Shown here: piece after piece, positions 45,522-56,615 of the stretch | How positions within the stretch are numbered: position 1 is the stretch's first letter | How the letters are laid out: each line of letters starts with the position of its first letter | From: Dolomedes plantarius | Taxonomy: Eukaryota; Arthropoda; Arachnida; Araneae; Dolomedidae | Direction of reading: 5' to 3' | DNA: 64,000 nt | NCBI GenBank assembly: GCA_907164885.2 | Contig: OU015492.1 | Location: 196,246,960 to 196,310,959, forward strand | Notes under the pieces: model-generated | Databases searched by the model: none | What the model was told of the DNA's origin: nothing | What the model saw: the letters and a program-made list of their open reading frames with translations, nothing else | Program-made: the position numbers and the translations under genes

Positions 45522-46424
45522 TTTAATATATTTTTATTTTATTAATTTTTACCGTTACGGAATAACCAAAATTCAGACTGCAAGGAAAGTACGTGGTTCA
45601 TGAACGACTGGTAAGAATTTAATAATACATAAAGTGGTGCAGGAAGTATCTAAGCTCAGTAAAAATGAATATTGATTAAGTTTAAAATTTTTTAAATTTG
45701 AAAATAGAAATGATTTAACTATTGGTTAAAATTAGAAAAATAATGACACTGGATAAAAAAGAACGAAAGAAAGTAATATTGATTCCGAATTAGAATGTAG
45801 GTATTTCTAGGAAAATCTCGCCTCGATAATATAGTTAATTAGTTCAGAAAAGTATATAATTAATTTATGTTTTCAAGCACTGCTATAAGTCTTTATATAT
45901 TTTTACATCCATACAGTTTCTTTCAATATGTGCAATGAGCTTGTTTTACTCAGTTCATAAAAATATAAAAAAGTCTGTTGCTTTGAAAGATTTGTGAATA
46001 ATTTACAAATGGAAAGCACTTTAAATTATTCAATGGTACTTTATAGTACGTGTGTAGAATTCATTAAAATACATCATGACATAGTGCTTTGCAAATATAA
46101 ATAAATTATATACGAAGCAAAAAAATGCTCCTGGTAATTTCTTTAATGACAAATTCTTTCAGTGAAATCTTTAAGGAACTTGAACACGGAAAAGCATCTA
46201 GAAAAGGATTCTTTTAAAGAGAAAAGTAAATTTTCTGTGTAAATAAGTGAAAAATGTAAAATAAAGGGAAAAATGAACAAAATAAACTAATAAGTCAGCA
46301 TTTGTATGGCTGAGTGTTTGGGAAGAATATATCCTTTTTTAAATTGCTTTTCATAACGTGTGTGTTAAAGCATTGCTTTATAACGTCGATATTTTGTATA
46401 TTTTTATATATTTTACCATGTTTT
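45522..46424. other. Non-coding stretch
   Basis: Nothing recognised. Confidence 0.5.
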
Positions 46425-46800
46425 TATTAACTTGCTTTCTTGTTTGTGTGTTTGTTTGCGTGTGTGTTTGTCCAGTACAAATCTTGCAATCGCTTTTTTA
46501 ACTAACTTCCCGATTAGCTAGACATTTGAAACTTTTAGAATAGCTCAGAACACGATGACAATGCATTTTTTAAATACATTTAGCCATCTTTAAGCAGAAT
46601 TAAATTAATTTTCACTTAATTTTGCTTTAACTTCATTTTCTTTCAAGTTAATGGGATAATTCATCAAAAAATTTTAAAAAAAAGTATTTATTAATACATA
46701 GAATTGTCAAGTTTATATGATTCAACAGAAAATTTAAAAACATGGTATATAAAAATTTCTTTTTATCTTCTAATTATTTAAATCTAAAGTTTATTTTTAT
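46425..46800 (+). repeat. Dispersed repeat, copy 2 (inverse of 14000-14455)
   Basis: Starts near TACCATG then TTTTTATTAACTTGCTTTCT, with a TTTGTGTGTTTG tract. It runs through GCTAGACATTTGAAACTTTT and TTGTCAAGTTTATATGATTC to about 46800. Identity with the 14-kb copy is high apart from the block missing here. No ORF. Confidence 0.75.
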
Positions 46801-47562
46801 TATATGAATTTGTTGCTAGAAATAATGAAAGCATGCACAAAGGAAATAATCATAGGAAGATTTAAAATAAAAACATTCTATTATGGGGATAGGACACATG
46901 TATATTCATTAGTATTCGCATCACGTTTTTAGTTCAGATTTATATTTTGTTTTAAGGTGAATGTTTAAAGGTTAGCATTAAGATTAAAAAAAAAATCTTT
47001 TTGAAAGTAGGAACTACTACCTTCCTTCTAACATGTACTCAAAGTTTAAAAATATATGCAGAACAAAGATTCTGTATTACAACAATTTAATTTTTGTTAT
47101 ACAATGCAGAACATAAACATTAAAGTTTCATATGTTCTGTGCATACTTTTAAGGAGATTTTCAGTCAACTTCTGGTATAGCAGGATAAAAAAAAACAATA
47201 TTTACAAATAACATAATAATTAGTATATAGGAAAAATAAAGTTTTAAGTTATAAATAGAACGGGACGATTTATTGATCACATAGTTTTTGAATCAATTTT
47301 CTTCTAATATATTAAAAAATTGTGATTGCTGCAGTATCGATGATTTTTTAAAATATTGCCATGTAACGTTTAATTGAACCAGAAAATTTTCCAGAATTCA
47401 TTAGTTTCTTCCAAACCGGGTCCGAATATTCATTTTTTACAAGCTCAAATTTCAGATTTTTTTTATCAACTTGCTGTTTTTTAATAATAGTTATTTGAAG
47501 CATAATATTACTAAAATTTAGATTTCTATGTCAGCTTTTATTTCCTATCCCAGCGTAGTCCA
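46801..47562. other. Non-coding stretch
   Basis: Nothing recognised. Confidence 0.5.
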
Positions 47563-47916
47563 ATGACAATCGTATCTCCTCTGAATTGTAACAATAGCCC
47601 AGTCAAAATAGGTTTTATGGATGAAAAATATGAGAGTTTTGAAAATTGGTGGAGATGTTTGTTTGGGCATACTGTTGAACATACTAAAAGTCCCTACCGA
47701 TCAGACTTGAGCTTTCACTACTGTAACAATAGCCCAGTCAAAATAGGTTTTATGGATAAAAAATATGAGAGTTTTGAAAATTGGTTCAGATGTTTGTTTG
47801 GGCATACTGTTGAACATACTGAAAGTCCCTACCTGTCAGACTTGAGCTTTCGCCGCCATCTTGGAAAATGTGTAGATATTTTTGGTTTTTTGCAGAAAAA
47901 TATTGATTTTATGTAA
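47563..47916 (+). other. 117-codon ORF with a 45-residue in-frame tandem duplication
   Basis: CNNSPVKIGFMDEKYESFEN followed by WWRCLFGHTVEHTKSPYRSD is repeated after exactly 135 bp (DNA starts at 47587 and 47722). Differences between copies are few, mostly changing amino acids (E/K, W/F, K/E, R/L). The second copy runs on to RRHLGKCVDIFGFLQKNIDF. Each unit holds two Cys. A 135-bp repeat is a multiple of three, so the frame is kept whether or not it is coding. I do not recognise the protein. A CGCCGCCATCTTGG (YY1-like) sequence is at about 47850. Real protein or simple DNA duplication is undecided. Confidence 0.35.
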
Positions 47917-48081
47917 AAAAAAAAATTGACTACCAAAATTGAAGAGTATTAAATTATGAACAAAAACAACATTTACATTTTTTTATAAGTCTAACACGAA
48001 CAAAGATAATTGACTTTGAAAGGAACGAACTATCACACCTGAGACGCGGATGCGCGGATTCATCCCCATCGCGATGGGGGA

Positions 48082-48270
48082 ATGGCCCGCGCAGTGTGCA
48101 CCAAAAGTTGCATACTCACGTTTGTCAAACCTCTGCATATCAAAGCCCGGCAGGAAGTTGCAGCAACATCCAATCCATTGTTATCAGGCTGTATAGTGAG
48201 GCTTGGTGGATTCTATCTTTTTATGTCATACTTTGGCTGCATTGGGTGCATAATGGCTGGAAGTGGGTAA
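48082..48270 (+). pseudogene. Fragment of a repeat-encoded protein
   Basis: The frame holds LHIKARQEVAATSNPLLSGC then IVRLGGFYLFMSYFGCIGCI and MAGSG, ending at TAA. The order (I/L)KA...VRLGGFH...MSFLGSIG.IM.GSG recalls a conserved block I associate with repeat-encoded proteins in arthropod genomes (memory only, family name not certain). An overlapping 119-codon frame (48096-48455) is the shadow. The fragment stops abruptly after GSG, where the motif normally continues, so it is a relic. GTGGGTAAGT at its end resembles a splice donor. Confidence 0.35.
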
Positions 48271-48532
48271 GTCGATCCTTCCGCCTCCCACACCTTTTGG
48301 TTATAAGGCAAACATACTCTGATAACTGTCCTTATGGCGGCAATCCTGTTGGACCACAACAGAACCCGCAAGGTCAACCCGACAAGCTTAATGCAACAAT
48401 AAAACAGATCAAAACAGGCCATTTAGAGTCAAACGACTACATTAATTTAAATTAGCTAGTTAACAGCCGAAAAAGTCCATTTCTGGTTCCATTTGAACCT
48501 AGTCCTAGAATTTTTTATTATTTAAGTATTCT

Positions 48533-48537
<5 letters not shown>

Positions 48538-48614
<77 letters not shown>

Positions 48615-48660
48615 CACATACACATATATATATATAAATATATATACATATACATATACA
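48538..48660. repeat. (AT)n microsatellite grading to ACATAT repeats
   Basis: A long AT tract followed by ACATACACATACACATATAT. It flanks the long-TIR element that starts at 48667. Confidence 0.96.
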
Positions 48661-48666
48661 TACATA

Positions 48667-49998
48667 CAGTATGCCCACTAAAGTCCCTTCCCACCCTCTT
48701 AACTTCGGAATGGCTGCTGCTATATTCATAAAAGTGGTGTCTAGGTATAGTAAAGTAGCCATGCGCTACTGAATGAAACCACCTACCGCGCCAACTGGTG
48801 GAAAACCGCGGAGTTAGCATTCCTATCTCGAAAACGGAACGAGATAGGGTAAAAAGGTGATTTACAAAGTTGTAGAAAATCATCGATTTAGTACGAAAAG
48901 ATACCTTGTGAACATTAATGTAAAGAATAGAACGGTTAAAACGCGCATTTGATTTTTCGTGATTTCCTGCCATGTGACGTCACAAAACTTGAACGAAAGG
49001 AGAAATGATTATTTTTCGGGCAAAACACGACACCGCAATGTGAACAGTGGTATATCGCGTTTGATCCCCAATCAAACTGACCGCGATTCAAACCTCGAGG
49101 GTTTCATCCTTGTACTGATTGTCTTTATAAACAGAGTAGACAATACGTAGATCGTGTAAAATAGTGTCGCATCAACTCAACGCAACTTGCGCTTGGTGTT
49201 CGAAATTTTTTCAGTATGCAAATACGTAAGAAACGTCACGCCTGTTCACCTGAGACAGCTATAAAAGAGACATCTTCTTGGGGTTGTAGTATGTTGATGC
49301 TCGTGGTCATGGCTGAGTATTCCAAAGCTGAGATCTCCAGTGAAGCGACAACTCGTCAAGGAATTCGGGGACCAAATAATTGGGTATGGCAGTTTCGAAG
49401 AGTGGCCTCCACGTTCGCCTGATCTGATTCCACTGGACTTTTTCCTGTGGGGATACCTGAAACAGAAGTTGCATGCGACCCCTCCACAAACATTGCAGGA
49501 CCTTAAACGACGCATTACGGACGCTTGTGCCAACGTGTCACGCTCTATGCTCCAACGTGTGCAACGTGAGATTCAAACGAGGATCCAAATGTGTATTGCA
49601 GCTGACGGTGAGAAGTTTGAACATCTCAAATAAAGGTATATTGTTAAATTTAGTTGTTTTTTTTCTTTCTCAGATCTTTTTGCCACGTCACAGTGTAGGA
49701 AATCACGAAAAAACAAATGCTCGTTTTAAGCGTTGTAGTCTTCTCATTAATGTCCACAAGGTATCTTTTCGTACTAAATCGATGATTTTCTACAACTTTG
49801 TAAATCCCTTTTTATCCCTATCTCGTTGTGTTTTCGAGATAGGAATGCTAACTCCGCAGTTTTCCACCAGGTGGCGTGGTAGGTGGTTTCATTCAGTAGC
49901 GCATAGCTGCTTTACTATACCTAGACACCACTTTTATGAATATAGCAGCAGCCGTTCCGAAGTTAAGAGGGTGGGAAGAGACTTTAGTGGGCATACTG
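48667..49998 (+). mobile_element. mariner-like element with about 320-bp terminal inverted repeats
   Basis: Ends start CAGTATGCCCACTAAAGTC, flanked by TA (48665-48666 and 49999-50000). The arms, about 48667-48987 and 49679-49998, match almost throughout. Shared parts include the segment around GATAGGAATGCTAACTCCGC (read from the right arm) and ATCGATTTAGTACGAAAAGA, as far as the GTGACGT block near 48975. The arms make up nearly half of the 1332 bp. The interior retains only the transposase C-terminus (separate entry). Confidence 0.92.
49340..49633 (+). pseudogene. mariner-like transposase, C-terminal part only
   Basis: The frame from 49340 reads VKEFGDQIIGYGSFEEWPPR then SPDLIPLDFFLWGYLKQKLH, with the third catalytic Asp in IPLD. 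A helical tail follows, ending DGEKFEHLK. This is the C-terminal third of a mariner-like transposase, similar in motif to the one at 42310-43412. The N-terminal DNA-binding domain and first two Asp are missing; upstream sequence (49000-49330) gives no recognisable transposase in any frame. The stop codon is within 60 bp of the right inverted repeat. Confidence 0.88.
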
Positions 49999-50000
49999 TA

Positions 50001-51380
50001 TATTTTTTACCATATGCCAGATTTACTCAAGTTTATTTATGATATACCTTAAACAACTACCGCGTATTAGCAGTATGATAAACAATGCAAATAATATACA
50101 ATACAATAATATTCAACAAATAATAACAAACTGCTAGCCATAGTAAGCATACAATATTCAATATAATTATACTCAAATATTACAAGGATTAACACTATTC
50201 AAATCACAACAAACTTTTCAAATAGCATACTTAAGAACAATTAGCTCTTAAATATATTTAACTTGCAAAGAGCTATCAATTAATTTTATTCCTACTAAAA
50301 ACAAACTCTAATTTCTTTTAGTTATTTATTTCTAATTTCTTAATTAAATGTAAAAACTCAAATATTTTTCTGATAATATTAGCATTTTAATTTTAATTTT
50401 AATTTAAGCAATATCCAGTACCCATTACCAGATACTTGAAGTAAGATCCGACGAGCTCCCAATCAGCTTTAGCAAAAATAATTTTTGACGCCATGGACAC
50501 ATGGATATATTTTAGAAGAAACAAATTAAGTTTTTTTTTCAGAAAACTATCTGTAAATTACTCGAATATTTTACATAATAGATACTTCATAGCCTCATAA
50601 TACTATATATGAAAGTTAAAAGACTTATTCTTAGCATCTCTAGTACCAGCCTATTATTCTAGAAAGCATTGTTCTAAAATCTGTTGTCAGCATTCTTTCC
50701 ACGAATTTCGTGAGTTTATCTTGAATTTTTTTTTACTGTTTTTTCTCTAATCTGTTTTTTGACCGGCGAATATGTTTTGCACGCGAACAAATAAATTTTT
50801 GTTTCATAACAACAGGCATTAATGTATGAAGTTCTCACTTTTTTTGCATCATATTAAATAAAGCTTGTACAGCTCAAAAATTCCAGTGAAGAACAAAATT
50901 CCAATGTAAAGAACACATCCTTGCAACAAATAGATATCTAATGGATTTTCCGTAGACATTGTTGTAATATTCTATGCTTTATAGGTTGCTTTATAGGTGT
51001 TAAAATTTCATTGCCGAATAACAAATAAGGATTCTAACAGTTTAAGCAAAGTTTATTATTCTCGCCGAAATTTCATGGTCAGACATTACGATTATTTTTA
51101 TAATAAATACAGATAAATTTTATGTCACTATATATGAAGGCAGCAGTTGCTTCAAACGTAAAATATACATAATTTATTTTATACCCCTGACATTCGAAAT
51201 AAAGTTTTAAAAATTCAGTATCAAAGGACCAGAAATAAAAAAACGTTATTTTAGAACTAATATTTAAATCTTTTATGTGTCCACAAAACAGAATTTTCCC
51301 CAAAACTTAAAATCAAAATTTAAGATTGATAATGTAATAAAGACTTGAAAGGTTAAGATGCATTGTTAATTTAGTTTATG
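50001..51380. other. 1.4-kb AT-rich non-coding stretch
   Basis: 50050-50200 is rich in short AATA/CAAT direct repeats. The 74-codon minus-strand frame at 51079-51303 is unrecognised. Confidence 0.5.
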
Positions 51381-51480
51381 TTGTAGTGCTCCAAGCTGGA
51401 AATTTGGAGACGTGAGTTGGATCCTCGCTCGCGACAGACGGTCGATACTTACTGTTAAGGTGTGACGTAACGTCACTATG
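51381..51480 (+). repeat. tRNA-like SINE fragment
   Basis: TAGTGCTCCAAGCTGG (A-box-like) is followed by GAGTTGGATCCTCGCTCGCG (B-box-like). The perfect inverted repeat GTGACGT-A-ACGTCAC is at 51462-51476. No cloverleaf with a proper T arm can be drawn, so it is not a functional tRNA. Confidence 0.45.
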
Positions 51481-53327
51481 TAGAAAGTTAACTACTATTT
51501 CAGATTTAAATATTAATTATAATTATCAATATTAACTTTAATTAACTATTATTATTATTATTATCTTTATTAATTAATATCATCTCTTTAATTAATTATT
51601 TGCTAGCTGGATTTCTATTAATAACGTTGCTCGGTTAACTTAATGCATAAAATATAACTTATAATTTTCCAGGTAGATTTTGAATTCTTAAAGCAATTAT
51701 ATTGTTATTATCTACAATAATTTAATATATCTACAATATCTACAATAATAAAATCGATATACATATTCGAAATCGCATGTCGATTCGGATTTACCGCTTA
51801 ACTGTAAGTTAAATATTAAACACGTGCAAGATAGATTCAATGTATTCATACGCGGAGTTTTCCAAAAGATAATAACAATGTAATCGCAGTTTTTAGTATT
51901 TCGTTTTAATATAGTCTTTTGCTACAGCATTTATAAACTACTTAATTATTCCTTCCTACAAGTTTTATTTGATTAATATGTGCAAAAGAAGATGCGATCT
52001 ATTTATCGGAGCGCAAGCATACTAACGCATACTAGCTCTAGGTTGTGAGCAGGCTATGAGTGACGCTCGCTTGCATTCTATATATAAAAAAAAGAGAGCG
52101 ATATTCGCCATGAGAGGTGTAGGTTGCAAGCAGGGCGAATTCCCTCTATTTTGTTTGTCTTCGGACATAATTTATTGTGATACTGGCTGGCATTAGTCTG
52201 TATAATTTCTGTGATCTGCAAATCGTCAAAGATGTCTTCGATGAACAAATATTAATTTAAATTAAATTTGTGCCAGTTATTCTCCGTGTCGATTCATTAA
52301 ATTCATGAAAGCATCGTACAGCAAGTTCTTCAGCAGTTGGGTCAACCATCATCATCACCGAACCACTATTATGTATGTCGTAACGTTTTGAAACGCTTAT
52401 TAACTTTTGCTACAATATTACTAGTAAAACCTGCTTTGCCATTCGAATACTTAAACGCATTAGGGAGCTGTTCCCTCAATAATTTTACAGGCGTATATAG
52501 TCCCCCAGACAATCACTTCTTTCTCATAGCGCGTTCACATCCATGCTCTCCTCCAGAATTCTGTGGGGAAATCAGTGATTTATGGGCAGCGGCCTGCAGA
52601 GCAGTCCTGCACTGATCTTGTGTCGGAGCGGTCTTTGCCGAGAGCATCAAAGAAAAAGAAGGGACCTTGGGGGCGGGAATGGGGGATGAGAGTGAAATGA
52701 ACCCTACCCGACGGGTAGGGTTACCGTGACAGGAATTGGGGGCACTTCCCTGCAGTGCAATGTGAATGTACCATCAAAAAATGCGCACCCTTTTGGTCAC
52801 GTTATCTGCTTTCATCGCTTATCAGCAGAAACAGAAAATACCAATGTTAATCCCTTAAAAGGGGTTGCCTAATGATTGGCGATAACATTCTCCTTTGATC
52901 CCTTTTTTTTTACTCGCAAACACATCAATAATCTTTGTCCACAGAACTAGCCGTGCGCCTTGGCGCTGGAATTGGCGTGACATGCTTCAGATGGTGTCTG
53001 AATCAAGAAGTCACGTGACCGTCCCAGCACGGGGAAAAGGTTGAAGAAAAACAGACAGAGGGATCTCTCGGGAGCCTTGAGATAGGACCATGCAGTCATT
53101 ACTACTCCTGTTTCCGACGCCCTGGAAAAAGCGATTCCAATGCCGTTACTGGACGCCATCTCGCCCACCTGATCCTTGCTGACCGGAGATCATGCTGGAC
53201 CATGTACCTGTATTTGCAAATGGCAATAAGCCACTGGCCTTAAGCCTCCTCTAACTAACTTAAATTTAAAAACAAATCCGAAGTACTTCATATACTCGTG
53301 TCTGTCACCCTTTCTCTTTTTTTTCAG
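51481..53327. other. Stretch with a GC-richer zone at about 52300-53220
   Basis: Contains the 11-bp-arm palindrome at 52700-52722. It has unassigned frames at 52337-52615 (plus) and 52947-53168 (minus), neither with recognisable domains. The zone is less AT-rich than the rest of the window and lacks visible transposon ends. That could mean a regulatory region or unrecognised exons. Confidence 0.4.
52700..52722. repeat. Perfect palindrome, 11-bp arms
   Basis: AACCCTACCCG, central A, CGGGTAGGGTT. It is GC-rich and would form a stable hairpin; there is no following T run. Confidence 0.9.
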
Positions 53328-53366
53328 AATGACCAGCACTGGCCAAGTTATATGTGTATCCGTTAG
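53328..53366 (+). CDS. Candidate terminal mini-exon (weak)
   Basis: A strong acceptor (TTTCTCTTTTTTTTCAG, ending 53327) precedes AAT GAC CAG CAC TGG CCA, and the frame reaches TAG after 12 codons (NDQHWPSYMCIR). The support is only the acceptor and the short stop-terminated frame; a chance match is quite possible. Confidence 0.15.
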   Translation, partial: NDQHWPSYMCIR

Positions 53367-55075
53367 ATATTAAGGTATGGAGTTCCTTTCTTCCAATGAC
53401 TTTTTAGTGCCACATCTCCCAATTTAAGGCCACAATGTATATGATGTATTCAAACATCCAGTTTTCCGGTTCCTCGTTCAATTTCTGTGCATCGACTCGT
53501 GGACCAGATTCTACGTAGTAGGCCTAGCTCCATCTTTCCCCCGTAGCCGGATTCTCGTAGTTTTAGCTGATGTGCATTATCCCTTCCACGTGCTACCAGG
53601 ACTGCAGAAAAGAAATTTTGTCTACAAGTGTTTATATTTCCCAATAGTAGTTAAGTATTCATAAATTATTTTGACAATACATTACGAAATTTAAATTCAC
53701 AACGCTCTGTTCCCACTATACTTTACTTGTATAAAATTTAATTTATGTAACACCAAATTATCACGAGCCAAAACTTTATCATATATAATTTATCACCCAC
53801 TATCATTTAACCACCCAGTTTACTATAATTGGTAACCACCGAGCTATTTATCATAAAGGGGTTGATTTGGGACCGTTAATCAAATGTGTCAAAAAAAATT
53901 CTCCATGGAAAAAAATCATTAGCACCATTAAACACACAAAAAAATATATACTCTGGCCAACTTACTGGCTTATTAAAGATAGAATGATAAACATTAAGAA
54001 AACATATCCCTGGGATAGTTCAGGAAGTAGAACACTGACCCTCATGTTAAGAAAAGCAAGTTCAACTCATGACCCTGTTAGACTGTCGTTAAAATGAAAA
54101 AAAGGCGAGAACTATTATATATTACTGAAATTGTACCATGCTATATTGCGATTGATAGTGTTAAGTCCAATTTTGAACACAATAACAAAAATGAAGAGGA
54201 ATAAATACGCCCCATAATGAATTATTGATTGAAATGGAATTGTGAGTTCCAATTATATTTTAACGTAGGATTACGTTCCTCAATAACGGTCCTCCGGAAA
54301 GAAAAAAATGCAGAGTTCGTCCTGCGTCGCGAGTCATAATATTGGAAGCTCGCCAAACCCAGTAGCAGTAAACAGTTAAACAGAAAAGTACCAAACTGCG
54401 TTAAAAAAAAAAAAAACAGGTAAGCAACGATAAGTTATCCTACGATAATAACCCGCGGTAGTTTCGTTAGAAGAGACTACCTGAAATATTTTTTTCTTGA
54501 TGAAAAGAGACGCGAATACATGGAAAAAAACTAAAGTAGCGGTTCTGATGCTTAAATTATTACAAACTCCTTAGTAGAGCTTTTTAGTAGTCTAAATTTG
54601 AAGAAATTTCTTTGCTGGTCTGTCTAGGATCTTATTCCTTAACCTGCAGATTATCTGATTATTTATTCTAGAAGTGAAATTCCCCACTACTTCAAGCAAC
54701 AATATATAAACGTAATCCATGTATTTTCCTGAACGTTAATCCAAAAATCTCGAGTGAGAATAGGAGTTTGTTTATGTTTCTAATTTTTCCAACGGGAAAT
54801 CTAGTTTTACAGTCTATGAGAAAAACATAGCGTATATATTACATTTGGCAAGATTCATAGCTGACCCAATCCAGAATCCCGGAAAATGATTTACGTGAGC
54901 AGCACACTGAAAATTATACAGAGATGTGACAGAGTTAATAAAGGTAATGCAAAACAAACCAAAATGCTGCTGGAAAAGAAAAGGAAAGGAAAGAGATCCC
55001 ATTGAGGAAATGTTAAAAAAAATTTTCAATGGAATATTAAAGATATTTTATCGCATATATCCATGCGTAATCTCA
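53367..55075. other. Non-coding stretch
   Basis: Frames at 53450-53644 (minus) and 53867-54097 (plus) have no recognisable motif. No element boundary was found. Confidence 0.45.
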
Positions 55076-55083
55076 TCATTATG

Positions 55084-55547
55084 CAGTGGCGAAGCAAAGG
55101 GGGGGGGCAAGGGGGTCTATCATGCCCCGGGCGCCACTCGCACAGGGCCACTCGAGAGTATTATATTACTATATGTTTTTCAGGGGAGGGCCCCAATATA
55201 AGGTCTATATATTATATTACTATATGTTTTTCGGGGAGGGCGCCAATATAAGGTATATATATATTATATTACTATATTATTTTGTGGGGGGTGCCAATAT
55301 AAGGTCTATATATTATATTACTACATGTTTTTAGGGGAGGGCACCAACATAAGGTCTATATATTATGTTACTATATGCTTTTAGGGGGGGAGTGCCAATA
55401 TAAGGTCTATATATTATGTTATTATATGTTTATCGATGGCGCCAATATAGGGTCTATATATTATATTACTATATGTTTTTCAGGGGGGGGGGGGGTCGCC
55501 ACAAAGGTATCGTGCCCCGGGTGCCAGTTATGCTCGCTACGCCACTG
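55084..55547. mobile_element. hAT-type MITE with an internal satellite-like array, copy 2 (inverted)
   Basis: Termini CAGTGGCGAAGCAAAGG and the inverse of CAGTGGCGTAGCGAGC, with a perfect 8-bp duplication TCATTATG at 55076-55083 and 55548-55555. The interior has about seven units of TATTATATTACTATATGTTT, then a G-rich spacer and CCAATATAAGGTCTATA, the inverse of the array at 5926-6446. Length 464 bp against 521 bp for the other copy, so unit number differs between copies. Confidence 0.93.
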
Positions 55548-55555
55548 TCATTATG

Positions 55556-56613
55556 CACTGCCAGAAATTATAATGAACATAAGAAATATGCAGCTAATGA
55601 AAGAGACAAATTTAACTTGTTAATATAAAAATTTTAAAATATCCCTTTTTACAAAATTTATGATCAAACAAGCAAAATAAGGTTTAATTTAAAAATTCTC
55701 TTTCTATATATATACACTTTTAAATCTCAGTTTTGTAGAGAACCCAATTCCTTTCGAAAACGATACAAACTTCCAGATGTAGAGATTGCATCTTTGCATA
55801 AATTTCCGTATTTCATTATGCATAAGTCTCGTCGTAGAATCATTAATTGAATGAAGCACTGATTTCGCATTTCAATTTCAGTTTCAGAGGAATTTACAAC
55901 TCCAGCACGCTTAGATCAAAGATCAAAGGTTATGTTGTCAGTGAAAGTATTGATGAAACAGAGGCCTTGGAGCAAGAAGCACGCCATTTTATAGCTCGGT
56001 CCGTAAATTTCTTATGGGAATAAAATCTTCAAATTGCTTTTAGGAATCCGGCATAAAGTTTTGAATGGGTTTTACATGCTTTCCTGCTATAGATTTTAAA
56101 ATATATGTGAGATACAACAGTATATGCTATGGTTTTAGGTAAATTGAAAACAAAAAACTCAAATAAAAAACAGTGTAAAAACATAAAAACTATATTTTTT
56201 AAAGATTACTTGACGAATATCAAGATAAATAAAAAGGAAATGTTTTCGTTGGATTTTAATAACAACAGTGAGTAAGATTTTACTCAGTCTTTTAACTTAT
56301 GTAATTTACATACTTTACAAACGTAATCCTGATCAAAAAATGATTAGTTTAAAGGTATATTGGAGGGATTATTTTCGAATTGATAGTTTGGTTTGCTCTT
56401 TCGCTTTCTTCTATGCTCATTCTATTTTATACGAGATACAACATGGATTATGTGATATGATAGGGCAATTGGATAAATAGGGGCTTTCATAGAGTTTCCT
56501 CCATTCTTTGACATATTAAAACTTTTACAATATCCACTTAGCTATTACATCACATGCGAATCAAATTTTAAAGTAATGAAAGGCCTGCTGACCTCTAAAC
56601 CATCAAGAATCTC
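55556..56613. other. Non-coding stretch
   Basis: The frame at 56268-56480 shows no motif. Nothing else seen. Confidence 0.5.
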
Positions 56614-56615
56614 TA

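Noticed and set aside
48538..48660. Telomere- or centromere-like satellite
   Set aside because: Plain dinucleotide and short compound microsatellite; no higher-order unit.
49473..50042. 189-codon plus-strand ORF, second longest
   Set aside because: It runs out of the transposase frame into the right long inverted repeat; the matching left arm gives a similar frame on the other strand (48518-48973), so it follows from the repeat.
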